Shown here: in pieces, positions 7,532 through 14,164 of the stretch
Position numbering within the stretch: the stretch's first letter is position 1
How the letters are laid out: every line of letters begins with the position of its first letter
Source of the DNA: Propionibacteriaceae bacterium UBA5174
GTDB lineage: Bacteria > Actinomycetota > Actinomycetes > Propionibacteriales > Propionibacteriaceae
DNA: 16,098 nt
Direction: 5' to 3'
Assembly: GCA_002413345.1 (NCBI GenBank)
Contig: DHWU01000036.1
Location: 36,332-52,429 of the forward strand
Made by a program: the position numbers and the translations under genes
The notes under the pieces: generated by a model
Database searches by the model: none
Seen by the model: only the letters and a program-made list of their open reading frames with translations
What the model was told of the DNA's origin: nothing

Positions 7532-7954
7532 TTAGACAACCGATAGTTCAGTTGCCAGCTTTTTGAGAGTCGCCGAGAACTCTCGCATGTAGTTTGCGAA
7601 CGGCTCAGCACAAACTGAACACAAAGCGGCCATCTTTAGCCGCTGCGCAGGAATGCCTCGCTCGCTCATGATTTCCTGAGCTTGGGTGATGATCTGGGCG
7701 GTGCGCTCAGCACAGTCGGGCAAGAAGGAACACTCCTCACCATCCGAGGCGACAAACACCCCGTCAAACCCACTATCTAAGGCGTGGATCAGCCAAGATG
7801 GCTTCAGTCCACTGCTACAAGGTACGGCCAAGGTCTGCACGGTCGCCGGATACTCCAGATGCCTACTGCCGGCCAGGTCGATCCCTGGGTCGGAAATGTT
7901 AATCGTGGAGAAGACCAAGATCCTCGGCGACCCTTCAAAAGCGGCTGCCGACAT
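7532..7954 (-). CDS. Stand-alone MvhD/FlpD-like electron-transfer protein with altered cysteines
   Basis: These 140 residues match the MvhD/FlpD fold (hydrogenase iron-sulfur/delta subunit family). Matching segments are ILVFSTINISDPGIDLAGSR, VPCSSGLKPSWLIHALDSGF, DGVFVASDGEECSFL and ERGIPAQRLKM. In methanogen MvhD the first segment carries a C-x2-C pair (CNWC); here it is TINI, so that pair is lost. Five cysteines remain (C46, C75, C81, C112, C115), the last two as an LCSVC pair near the C-terminus, so a cluster may still bind with a changed ligand set. MvhD passes electrons to HdrA, and in QmoB it is the C-terminal domain; here it is probably the missing QmoB domain as a separate subunit. 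The start at 7954 is 4 nt after the tusA stop; a start at 8005 would overlap tusA by 47 nt and add residues foreign to the family. Confidence 0.75.
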   Translation of the reverse strand: MSAAAFEGSPRILVFSTINISDPGIDLAGSRHLEYPATVQTLAVPCSSGLKPSWLIHALDSGFDGVFVASDGEECSFLPDCAERTAQIITQAQEIMSERGIPAQRLKMAALCSVCAEPFANYMREFSATLKKLATELSVV

Positions 7955-7958
7955 GGTG

Positions 7959-8219
7959 TTACTTCGCTTTGCGCAGGAAGAGGTGAATTGCCCCAGCTTC
8001 CTCAAAGGAGCCCAAGAAATCGTGCCCCATCTTGCGGCACCAAGCCGGAATGTCCTTTAGCGTCCCGGAGTCAGTGGCGAGAATCTCCATGACGTTTCCA
8101 ACCACCACACCACTGATCTGCTTCTTGGCCGCCAAGATCGGACCGGGACAGGAAACACCTCGCGCATCAACGACGGCGGGAGACTCAATGGCCTTAAGTT
8201 CTTCAACAGATGCAGACAT
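7959..8219 (-). CDS. tusA: TusA-family sulfur carrier protein
   Basis: This 86-residue protein is of the TusA/SirA family. The diagnostic motif is VDARGVSCPGPI, with the persulfide-carrying C24 in CPGP, followed by the typical VGNVMEILATDSGTLKDIPAW, here split by family convention into VMEILATD and DIPAWCRKMGH, and a final FLRKAK strand. TusA carries sulfane sulfur as a cysteine persulfide between cytoplasmic enzymes. It is the first gene of the operon, upstream of the MvhD-like and dsrE2 genes, which points to sulfur trafficking and not only to tRNA thiolation. A TTG at 8261 keeps the frame open, but the ATG at 8219 has AAGGAG 11 nt upstream and gives the usual family length. I could not identify a convincing promoter upstream. 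Confidence 0.9.
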   Translation of the reverse strand: MSASVEELKAIESPAVVDARGVSCPGPILAAKKQISGVVVGNVMEILATDSGTLKDIPAWCRKMGHDFLGSFEEAGAIHLFLRKAK

Positions 8220-8638
8220 CGCTTCTGGCTCTCCTTGATCTGGCTGAGCCGCTTTGCTCAACCACCGTCAGGCTACACCCCGGGGGGCATTACAAGACAC
8301 CATTCCACCTTGAGTTGGCCGAAAGGTCACCTGTCACAACAACGGCGGACTTTCGTCATTTAGGGCACGCCATCATTGCGATTATTGATGCCGGAGTGGC
8401 CGCCTTCCGCCACTTGCGATGGGTGGCGCTTCACCGCCCTCAGAACAGGGACGTGGGGCGGACGAACATGGCTTTCGTCCGCCCCACGACATGGGCGATG
8501 TGGTATCCAGGACAGTCGCTGCCCACCCACTTAGGGCTCGCTGGAAAGCGGCTGCTCCCCCCTGTTATCAACCATCGTAGGAGCGGCGAAGATCCACTCG
8601 AAAGTCCCCGTTGGAGCTACAGCCCGGGCTAATGACCC
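8220..8638. other. Non-coding stretch between dprA and tusA
   Basis: This 419-bp stretch must hold the 3' end of the dprA transcript and the promoter of the tusA operon. I see a strong inverted repeat at 8452-8488, a weak 6-bp one at 8395-8414, and a GC-rich CCCCGGGG run near 8278. No RNA gene, riboswitch core or clear -35/-10 pair is recognisable. An open frame on the plus strand across it has no family resemblance. Confidence 0.6.
8452..8488 (-). terminator. Perfect 15-bp inverted repeat, probable terminator of the rplS-dprA unit
   Basis: The arms 8452-8466 and 8474-8488 are perfectly complementary over 15 bp (CGTGGGGCGGACGAA) with a 7-nt loop. It lies about 150 nt after the dprA stop and 230 nt before tusA on the same strand. 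No T run follows, so it could be a T-less terminator, an mRNA 3'-end stabiliser, or a dyad-symmetric operator for the tusA operon. Confidence 0.5.
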
Positions 8639-9754
8639 CTAGCCAGCCGCAGCCCGTGGTGGCAGCCGCCACCGCCCCTCAGTGTCTTGGCGCAGGTATC
8701 CACGATCGGCAAGCTGACTGAGCAGGGCCAAACACGTGGGCATCGGCAACCCCGCGCGAACCGCAAGTTCGTCTGCTCCACGCGCGCCGCGACCAGGGAC
8801 TGACTCAAATAGGCGCAACTCGTCGACTGACAACGAGTCAGTCGCTCTCGCTTCCGAGGGGCGACTGCCGGTGGCTCGGCCTAGTGGCGAGAGCAACTCC
8901 AGAACCTCGGCCGCAGAGCTCACCAAGACCGCTTCGGCATCCCGGATTAGGCGGTGGGGTGTCACCGAGGTCGCGCTAGTCACCGGACCGGGCACTGCCA
9001 TCACCACCCGGTGCAGCACTGTGGCCCAGGTGAGGGTGTTTCGAGCTCCCGAACGCACGGCAGCTTCCACCATGATCACTCCGGCACCGATCGCTGCGAT
9101 CAGCCGGTTCCGGGCCAAGAACCGCACCCTGGTGGGGTGTTCCCCCGGAGGTAGCTCGCTGATCAGGACGCCACTTTCGGCCAGCCGCTCGAACAAGCGA
9201 GTGTGACCCCGCGGGTAGGGGCTATCCAACCCGCAGGCCAACACCGCAATACTGGGGGTACGTCCGGCCAACGCCCCTCGATGTGCGGCTGCGTCGATAC
9301 CGTAAGCGCCACCGGAAATCACTGTTCGCCCAGCCTCCGAAAGGTCGGCACTGAAGTCTGCGGCCACCAAATCTCCGTAGGCAGTGGAAGCTCGCGAACC
9401 TACGACCGCCAAAGCGGTGGCGGACAACTCCCCCAGATGCCCACCACCGGTAACCCACAACCCCACAGGTTCACCCGATAGTTGCTGCACCGGGTCGCAG
9501 CCAGCCAAATCTGCCAGGCCAACGGGCCATTCGTCGTCTCCGGGAATCACGAAACGCTGCCCAGTGGCCTTAGTGGACTGCACCAGCTCTGCCGGGCGGA
9601 TCAGGCGCGCCCGGGCGGTCAGTGGACCTTCGTCACCGCCAAGCAGCCCGATCCAGACTGCCTCGGCACCGAACTCGGCCACGGCGGTGCCAACTGCAGG
9701 GTGACCAGGTTCAGTAACCGAAGCCAGGCACATCCGCGCGGTTCGCTCATCCAT
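8639..9754 (-). CDS. dprA: DprA/Smf-family DNA-processing protein
   Basis: These 371 residues match the DprA (Smf) family, which in transformable bacteria loads RecA onto incoming single-stranded DNA in the cytoplasm. The Rossmann-like core runs from about 112 to 280: LAVVGSRASTAYG, VISGGAYGIDAAAHRGAL, VLACGLDSPYPRGH, LISELPPGEHPTRVRFLARN and the strand VIMVEAAVRSGA. A C-terminal winged-helix-like region lies near 320-371 (DELRLFESVPG onward, then ADELAVRAGL). The ATG at 9754 overlaps the comM stop by 8 nt (ATGGATGA) and has CGGAG and GGAG upstream; a GTG at 9778 is open but would overlap more. It is the last gene of the rplS-headed string. Whether this organism takes up DNA cannot be seen here; DprA is widespread in non-transformable bacteria. 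Confidence 0.92.
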   Translation of the reverse strand: MDERTARMCLASVTEPGHPAVGTAVAEFGAEAVWIGLLGGDEGPLTARARLIRPAELVQSTKATGQRFVIPGDDEWPVGLADLAGCDPVQQLSGEPVGLWVTGGGHLGELSATALAVVGSRASTAYGDLVAADFSADLSEAGRTVISGGAYGIDAAAHRGALAGRTPSIAVLACGLDSPYPRGHTRLFERLAESGVLISELPPGEHPTRVRFLARNRLIAAIGAGVIMVEAAVRSGARNTLTWATVLHRVVMAVPGPVTSATSVTPHRLIRDAEAVLVSSAAEVLELLSPLGRATGSRPSEARATDSLSVDELRLFESVPGRGARGADELAVRAGLPMPTCLALLSQLADRGYLRQDTEGRWRLPPRAAAG

Positions 9755-11282
9755 CTCCACTCCGTTCCAGATCCTCACCCCGGCGCATCGCCAAAGCTGT
9801 GTGTAGGTGCTCCAGCTGCGGCACTTCCGCCCCGGACAGATCAGCGATCGTCCAGGCCAAGCGCAACACTTTGTCTACCCCGCGAGCGGATAACTGACCC
9901 CGGGCCAGGGCCTTACTGAGTAGTTCGGTGCCTTGCGGTGCGGGCAACTCCTTGCGAAGTACCGGCCCAGGGACCTCCGCATTGGTCTGCCACCCCAGCC
10001 CAGCCAAGCGATGCCGTTGACGCTGCCGGGCGTCGAATACCCGGGCTGCCACCACGGCGCTACTCTCAGCCGCTGGAACGCCATTGACTAACATCGAACT
10101 GCGCACCGGACGCAGCCGCTGGTGGATGTCGATTCGGTCCATGATTGGCCCCGAGACCCTGGTCGCATAGCGCCGCACCGCCATTGGCGCACACCGGCAC
10201 TCTGCCCCTGGTGTACCGGCCAGCCCGCATGGGCAGGGGTTCGCCGCGAGCACCAGTTGGAAACTGGCCGGATAGACCGCCGTGGCCTCAGACCGGGCCA
10301 AGACCACCCGGCCTGATTCCAGCGGCACCCGCATGGCTTCCAACACTCGGGGCGGAAATTCTGGAGCTTCGTCCAGGAATAGCACTCCACGATGCGCCCT
10401 CGAGATTGCGCCCGGCATGGCCACTCTGGCACCGCCTCCCACCAGGCTTGCCAAAGATGCCGAGTGATGTGGATCGGCATATGGCGGACGCCGCACCAGA
10501 CCCGAATCCAGATTGACCCCGCAAAGGGAGTGGATCGCCGATACTTCCAAGGCCTCAGCGTCTTCCAAGTCGGGCAACAGGGTCGGCAGGCGTTCAGCCA
10601 GCAGTGTCTTGCCAACACCTGGAGGCCCATGAAGATAGAGATGGTGCCGCCCAGCAGCAGCCACCTCCAAAGCCCATTTGGCCTCCTGCTGGCCAGCGAC
10701 GTCGGCCAGATCAGGGGCCGTACGGAGCGGGACTGCTACCGCCACCGGAGCTGGCATAGCCGCCCCTGGCCCACCGGCCAGTACGTCGAATAGGTCAGCT
10801 AGATCCGTCACGCCGTAGACGGTTAGGCCACTCACCAGTGACGCCTCACGCAGTTGGACGGCGGGAACGACCGCCCGGGCTAAACCTTTTGCCACTGCGG
10901 TGAGCAACGCGGGCAACAACCCTCTTACACCGCGGACTTTGCCGTCCAAGCCAAGCTCGCCGAACAGCGCCAGCCCGGCCAGGCCACTGGCATCGCAAGC
11001 GCCTCGCGCGGCCGCAACCGCGGCGGCAATACTCAAGTCATAGTGGGAACCAGCCTTCGGCAAGGTCGCCGGCGAGAGATTGATTGTCACCGGGGCTGAG
11101 GGCCAACCAGCTCCTACTGCACTCATTGCCGCCCGACACCGATCCCTGGCCTCCTTCAATGCCGTGTCGGGCAGACCAACCATGGTGGTGCTCGGCAGCC
11201 CCGAGCCGATCGCTGCCTCCACCTCGATGATGGTGCCGGTGACCCCGACCAGTGCCACCGACAACGACATGGCCTGGCGCAT
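9747..11282 (-). CDS. comM: ComM/YifB-family AAA+ ATPase (Mg-chelatase-like)
   Basis: This full-length 511-residue member starts with the Lon-like N-terminal domain (SVALVGVTGTIIEVEA, about 8-23; STTMVGLPDTALKEARDR, about 31-48). The AAA+ core has Walker A GPPGVGKT at 219-226 and Walker B VLFLDEAPEF near 300-309. A four-cysteine group (C350, C352, C362, C364) probably binds zinc, followed by SGPIMDRIDI and the C-terminal Mg-chelatase-like domain. ComM acts as a branch-migration helicase that helps integrate foreign DNA in Vibrio; older annotations call it a magnesium chelatase, which is misleading. The ATG overlaps the yraN stop (ATGA), and its own stop overlaps the dprA start, so translation is coupled at both ends. 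Confidence 0.92.
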   Translation of the reverse strand: MRQAMSLSVALVGVTGTIIEVEAAIGSGLPSTTMVGLPDTALKEARDRCRAAMSAVGAGWPSAPVTINLSPATLPKAGSHYDLSIAAAVAAARGACDASGLAGLALFGELGLDGKVRGVRGLLPALLTAVAKGLARAVVPAVQLREASLVSGLTVYGVTDLADLFDVLAGGPGAAMPAPVAVAVPLRTAPDLADVAGQQEAKWALEVAAAGRHHLYLHGPPGVGKTLLAERLPTLLPDLEDAEALEVSAIHSLCGVNLDSGLVRRPPYADPHHSASLASLVGGGARVAMPGAISRAHRGVLFLDEAPEFPPRVLEAMRVPLESGRVVLARSEATAVYPASFQLVLAANPCPCGLAGTPGAECRCAPMAVRRYATRVSGPIMDRIDIHQRLRPVRSSMLVNGVPAAESSAVVAARVFDARQRQRHRLAGLGWQTNAEVPGPVLRKELPAPQGTELLSKALARGQLSARGVDKVLRLAWTIADLSGAEVPQLEHLHTALAMRRGEDLERSGDG

Positions 11283-11644
11283 CAGCAGATCCCTCGTCGG
11301 TGATCAATTTCAGGTTTGGAACCACCGCGCAACAACACCCCAATACCGTCAAAGCGAAGACTGGGGATCGGGCGATGCTGCGCTTGCAGCCAATACAGGG
11401 CAAGCTGACGCAGTTTCGCCAACTTGGATTCAGTGATTGCTTCCACCGGCTGCCCGTAGGCGGTACTCCGTCTACATTTCACCTCGCAGAACACCAACAC
11501 CGCAGGCGTTCCGGGCTCCACCGCGATGATGTCGAGCTCGCCAGCCTGACAGCGCCAGTTTCGCTCTACAACTTGCCAACCCAGGCCCGTAAGATGCGCA
11601 GCCGCAATATCTTCGCCGACATGCCAAACATCGTCTTTGTCCAC
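11282..11644 (-). CDS. yraN: YraN/UPF0102-family nuclease-fold protein
   Basis: These 120 residues show the UPF0102 pattern: GEDIAAAHLTGLGWQVVERN, then WRCQAGELDIIAVE and VLVFCEVKCRR. The E of GELD, the following D and the EVK lysine form a restriction-endonuclease-like catalytic arrangement. The family's cellular role is not established; fixed linkage to comM and dprA suggests DNA metabolism. Two GTG codons compete: 11653 has CGGAG directly abutting it, while 11644 has GGAGG at 8 nt, so I chose 11644. It lies about 100 nt after the DUF2469 gene, the loosest junction in this string. Confidence 0.88.
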   Translation of the reverse strand: MDKDDVWHVGEDIAAAHLTGLGWQVVERNWRCQAGELDIIAVEPGTPAVLVFCEVKCRRSTAYGQPVEAITESKLAKLRQLALYWLQAQHRPIPSLRFDGIGVLLRGGSKPEIDHRRGIC

Positions 11645-11707
11645 CGGAACCACCTCCGCTGAACACCATTGGCACCATCACGGCCAAAGGGTCAGCTGGC
11701 GAGTGAC

Positions 11708-11736
11708 CTGTGGATAGCGGAGATCGCCGTCCACAG
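11708..11736 (-). terminator. Weak hairpin between the DUF2469 gene and yraN
   Basis: The 7-bp arms CTGTGGA / TCCACAG enclose a partly paired 15-nt interior, 15 nt after the DUF2469 stop. No T run follows. It may cause partial termination, or have no function. Confidence 0.25.
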
Positions 11737-11750
11737 CAGCCGTGGGCGAC

Positions 11751-12062
11751 TCACAACCCGTCGGGCACCTTCAGTTCACTGTGCGCGATCTCTTCGATCG
11801 AAACGTCACGGAAGGTGAGCACCTTCGCGCTCTTCACAAACCGCGCCGGACGGTACATATCCCACACCCAGGCGTCGGCCATCGACACCTCGTAGTAGAC
11901 ATCTCCGCCCTCAGTTCGCACCTTCAAATCGACCGTATTGCACAGGTAGAAGCGCCGCTCGGTCTCCACCGCATAGGTGAAGATGCCGACCACATCTTTG
12001 TACTCTCGGTACAGCTGCAGCTCGAGTTCAGACTCGTACTGTTCCAGGTCTTCGGCGCTCAT
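11751..12062 (-). CDS. Conserved actinobacterial DUF2469 protein
   Basis: This 103-residue protein is recognisable as DUF2469 by MSAEDLEQYESELELQLYRE, then VGIFTYAVETERRFYLCN, VYYEVSMADAWVWDMYRPAR and FVKSAKVLTF. It is acidic, soluble, and has no catalytic motif that I recognise. The family is characteristic of Actinomycetota and normally follows rnhB, as here; its ATG overlaps the rnhB stop (ATGA). The function is unknown. It is the best taxonomic marker in the window. Confidence 0.9.
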   Translation of the reverse strand: MSAEDLEQYESELELQLYREYKDVVGIFTYAVETERRFYLCNTVDLKVRTEGGDVYYEVSMADAWVWDMYRPARFVKSAKVLTFRDVSIEEIAHSELKVPDGL

Positions 12063-12706
12063 TTCGGCCTCACCTTACCCGCTTGTCGAACGTTAGCGAA
12101 GCATTGCCGATGGATCAGGCTGGGGCCGTGTTCCTCCAACCGCTCCTGATGCAACGCAGTGCAGTAGCCCTTGTGGATGTCCAAACCGTACTCCGGGTAC
12201 TGCTCATGCCAAGTGGCCATCAACCGATCTCGAGTCACCTTCGCCACCACTGACGCGGCTGCCACGCAGGCGGCAACTTTGTCGCCTTTCCAGACCCCCA
12301 GGCTCGGCACACCCAAACCGTCGACGCCGAAACCATCGGTCAAGGCAAAGTTGGGCTGCGGACTGAGCCGGGCCAACGCCCGGCGCAACGCGGTGAGGTT
12401 AGCTTGGTGCATTCCCAACTCGTCACACTCTCGCGGACTCACCAGCACTACTGACCAGGCCAGAGCCTGTTCAGTAACCACGGCATAGACCTGTTCTCGT
12501 TTCTTCGCCGAGAGCAACTTGGAATCAGCCAGGCCTGGAATCTCGCCTCGCACCCCTGGCTGCAGAATCACTGCGCCTGCCACAAGCGGACCCGCGCAAG
12601 CTCCGCGTCCGGCCTCGTCGGCACCACCGATCAGCCGAAAACCACCACGACGCAAGGCTGCCTCGTAGGCATAGATCCCGCTACCGGGCTGCACTGAGAC
12701 TGCCAT
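12059..12706 (-). CDS. rnhB: Ribonuclease HII
   Basis: These 215 residues match RNase HII, which cuts RNA in RNA/DNA hybrids and removes single misincorporated ribonucleotides. The DEAGRG motif supplies D30 and E31; D124 (ALTDGFG) and D142 (KGDKVA) complete the four acidic metal ligands. DSKLLSAKKRE (61-71) and SVVAKVTRDRLM (152-163) are also typical. The ATG lies 4 nt after the lepB stop, and the gene overlaps the DUF2469 gene downstream. Confidence 0.95.
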   Translation of the reverse strand: MAVSVQPGSGIYAYEAALRRGGFRLIGGADEAGRGACAGPLVAGAVILQPGVRGEIPGLADSKLLSAKKREQVYAVVTEQALAWSVVLVSPRECDELGMHQANLTALRRALARLSPQPNFALTDGFGVDGLGVPSLGVWKGDKVAACVAAASVVAKVTRDRLMATWHEQYPEYGLDIHKGYCTALHQERLEEHGPSLIHRQCFANVRQAGKVRPK

Positions 12707-12710
12707 CTGA

Positions 12711-13493
12711 CTAACAGGCGTCCTTGCCCTTCAGAACCACCGGATTCGCCGGTGCGGGACCACCGTTGGGGATGCTCTCGAAAGTGGCTGGCCGAGTGAG
12801 GCTGTGGAACCGATCAAAGGGATACACCACTGCCGCAGCAGTGCCCACAATGTCAGTCACCGGAACGAACGCTTCGTAACCTTCTGGCTTGCCTGCCGGA
12901 ACCACATCACCGAGGTGGCAGCGCGAATCGGCAGAAGCGTTTCGATGGTCACCCATCACGAAAACCGTATTTGCCGGAACCGTGACGTCGAAGTCATATT
13001 CCGAAGGACTTGTCTGCTGCCCAGTGATCGGATCGACATAGAGATACGACTGCTCGTTGAGGGCCACCCCGTTGACCGTGAGTCGGCCTTTGCTGTCGCA
13101 ACAGGAGACCCGATCGCCAGCGACGCCGATCACCCGCTTGATCAGGTGATTTGTACTCTCATCGGGAGCCAGTCCGACGAAGACCAGCGCCTTCTTCGAC
13201 AGAGTCTCCTCCGGCGGCGCTGCCCCCAGCCATCCCAAGGAATCCCTGAAGACCACGATGTCGCCACGCTGAAAGCCAGCGACCTTCTGTACCGCGACCC
13301 GGTCACCGATCATCAATGTGTTTTCCATTGATGATGATGGAATCACGAACATCTGGGCAACGAACACTCGCAACAGCGTAGAAGCGATCAGGGCACCGAC
13401 GACCACGATCGCTATCTCTCGCAGCCAGACCGCCACGGCCTTTGCCGCCGACGGTGACGGCTCGCCCCGACCCTGCGACTGACGACCGCTCAC
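12711..13493 (-). CDS. lepB: Signal peptidase I
   Basis: This 260-residue S26-family peptidase removes signal peptides from exported proteins at the outer face of the membrane. A basic, polar N-terminus leads into one membrane anchor (EIAIVVVGALIASTLLRVFV). Box B (VIPSSSMENTL) carries the catalytic Ser near residue 55, and HLIKRVIGVAGDRV carries the catalytic Lys near residue 119. GDHRNASADSR is the conserved box E. An insertion between Ser and Lys (LGWLGAAPPEETLSKK) resembles actinobacterial enzymes. The GTG at 13493 has AGGAG 4 nt upstream. The longer open frame starts at a TTG (13517) that lies in the T run of a hairpin and has no Shine-Dalgarno, so I rejected it. C-C at residues about 130-131 is unusual but outside the catalytic motifs. 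Confidence 0.93.
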   Translation of the reverse strand: MSGRQSQGRGEPSPSAAKAVAVWLREIAIVVVGALIASTLLRVFVAQMFVIPSSSMENTLMIGDRVAVQKVAGFQRGDIVVFRDSLGWLGAAPPEETLSKKALVFVGLAPDESTNHLIKRVIGVAGDRVSCCDSKGRLTVNGVALNEQSYLYVDPITGQQTSPSEYDFDVTVPANTVFVMGDHRNASADSRCHLGDVVPAGKPEGYEAFVPVTDIVGTAAAVVYPFDRFHSLTRPATFESIPNGGPAPANPVVLKGKDAC

Positions 13494-13515
13494 CTGTCTC
13501 CTCTTCGCCGTAGAC

Positions 13516-13534
13516 AAAAGCGCTCAGCGCGCTT
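13516..13534 (-). terminator. Short hairpin with TTTT between rplS and lepB
   Basis: Read on the minus strand, AAGCGC, a GCTGA loop and GCGCTT are followed by two more T, giving a 6-bp stem and a TTTT tail 13 nt after the rplS stop. It could be a leaky terminator that lowers lepB expression relative to the ribosomal protein gene. Confidence 0.4.
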
Positions 13535-13547
13535 CAGTCAGGATGCT

Positions 13548-13898
13548 TCAGCGGGTGCGCTTCTCCTTGATCTTTGCAGCTTTACCGCGAAGACCACGTA
13601 GGTAGTACAACTTGGCGCGTCGAACATCGCCGAACCGCTCGACCTCAATTTTTTCGATGATCGGGCTGTGCAGCGGGAAGGTCCGCTCAACCCCAGTACC
13701 AAAGATGACCTTGCGCACGGTGAAGGCTTCAGCCACACCAGCGCCGCCGCGAGAGATCACAACACCGTCGAAGACCTGAATGCCGGAGCGGGTGCCTTCA
13801 ATCACTCGTACGTGAACCTTCACCGAGTCACCAGGGCGGAATTCGGGGAGATCGTCACGGAGCGCCGCGGCGCCAACCTGCTCAACTAGCTTGTTCAT
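13548..13898 (-). CDS. rplS: 50S ribosomal protein L19
   Basis: These 116 residues are full-length L19, a large-subunit protein at the 30S/50S interface. Typical segments are LVEQVGAAALRDDLPEFRPG, VKVHVRVIEGTRSGIQVFDG, VVISRGGAGVAEAFTVRK and GVERTFPLHSPII, then the RRAKLYYLRGLRGKAAKIKE C-terminus. The ATG at 13898 has GAGGAAAAC in front; the frame is open nine codons further, but those residues are not L19. In many bacteria rplS follows trmD; here the upstream neighbour is sdhB, with 266 nt between them. Confidence 0.95.
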   Translation of the reverse strand: MNKLVEQVGAAALRDDLPEFRPGDSVKVHVRVIEGTRSGIQVFDGVVISRGGAGVAEAFTVRKVIFGTGVERTFPLHSPIIEKIEVERFGDVRRAKLYYLRGLRGKAAKIKEKRTR

Positions 13899-13912
13899 GT
13901 TTTCCTCGCCAG

Positions 13913-13972
13913 TGCCACAGGACACTTCGTTTCGTTTGTTTTATCGTCTGAATACGCCTTCCCCCTGTGGCA
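13913..13972 (-). promoter_or_regulatory. Candidate rplS leader hairpin
   Basis: A perfect 9-bp inverted repeat (TGCCACAGG at 13964-13972 and CCTGTGGCA at 13913-13921, read on the minus strand) encloses 42 nt and ends just upstream of the GAGGA Shine-Dalgarno of rplS. Ribosomal-protein leaders that sense their own product have this placement, and L19 leaders are known in other phyla. No similarity to a known L19 leader was tested. Confidence 0.4.
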
Positions 13973-14113
13973 GGAGCGCACTCGGCACAACGACGGCCAA
14001 GTTTGCCACATCAGGCACCCCCGGCGGTAATCGCCCCAGCCCTACTCACCTATCGAATCCGGCGACAGCAAGCCAAATCGCCGCCGAGGTTTGCGTGGCT
14101 CACCCTTCAACAG

Positions 14114-14151
14114 CAATCGGCGGCGCCACCGTGGGGTGACGCCACCGATTG
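14114..14151 (-). terminator. 17-bp terminator hairpin after sdhB
   Basis: On the minus strand the RNA forms 17 uninterrupted pairs around a 4-nt CCAC loop, starting 13 nt after the sdhB stop. Two of the pairs are U-G wobbles only in minus-strand RNA; plus-strand RNA would have A-C mismatches there. This shows the direction in which it works. There is no T run, as is common in high-GC Gram-positives. Confidence 0.75.
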
Positions 14152-14164
14152 TCGTAAAGCTGAC

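Noticed and set aside
7955..8005. Upstream start for the MvhD-like gene
   Set aside because: It would overlap tusA by 47 nt and add 17 residues with no family similarity; the ATG 4 nt after the tusA stop fits better.
8210..8632. 140-codon open frame on the plus strand in the dprA-tusA gap
   Set aside because: It overlaps the tusA start and contains both arms of the 15-bp inverted repeat; it has no Shine-Dalgarno and no family-like motif. Open frames of this size are common by chance at this GC content.
11709..11718. TGTGGATAG resembling a DnaA box
   Set aside because: A single inexact match without clustering, AT-rich DNA or dnaA/dnaN nearby.
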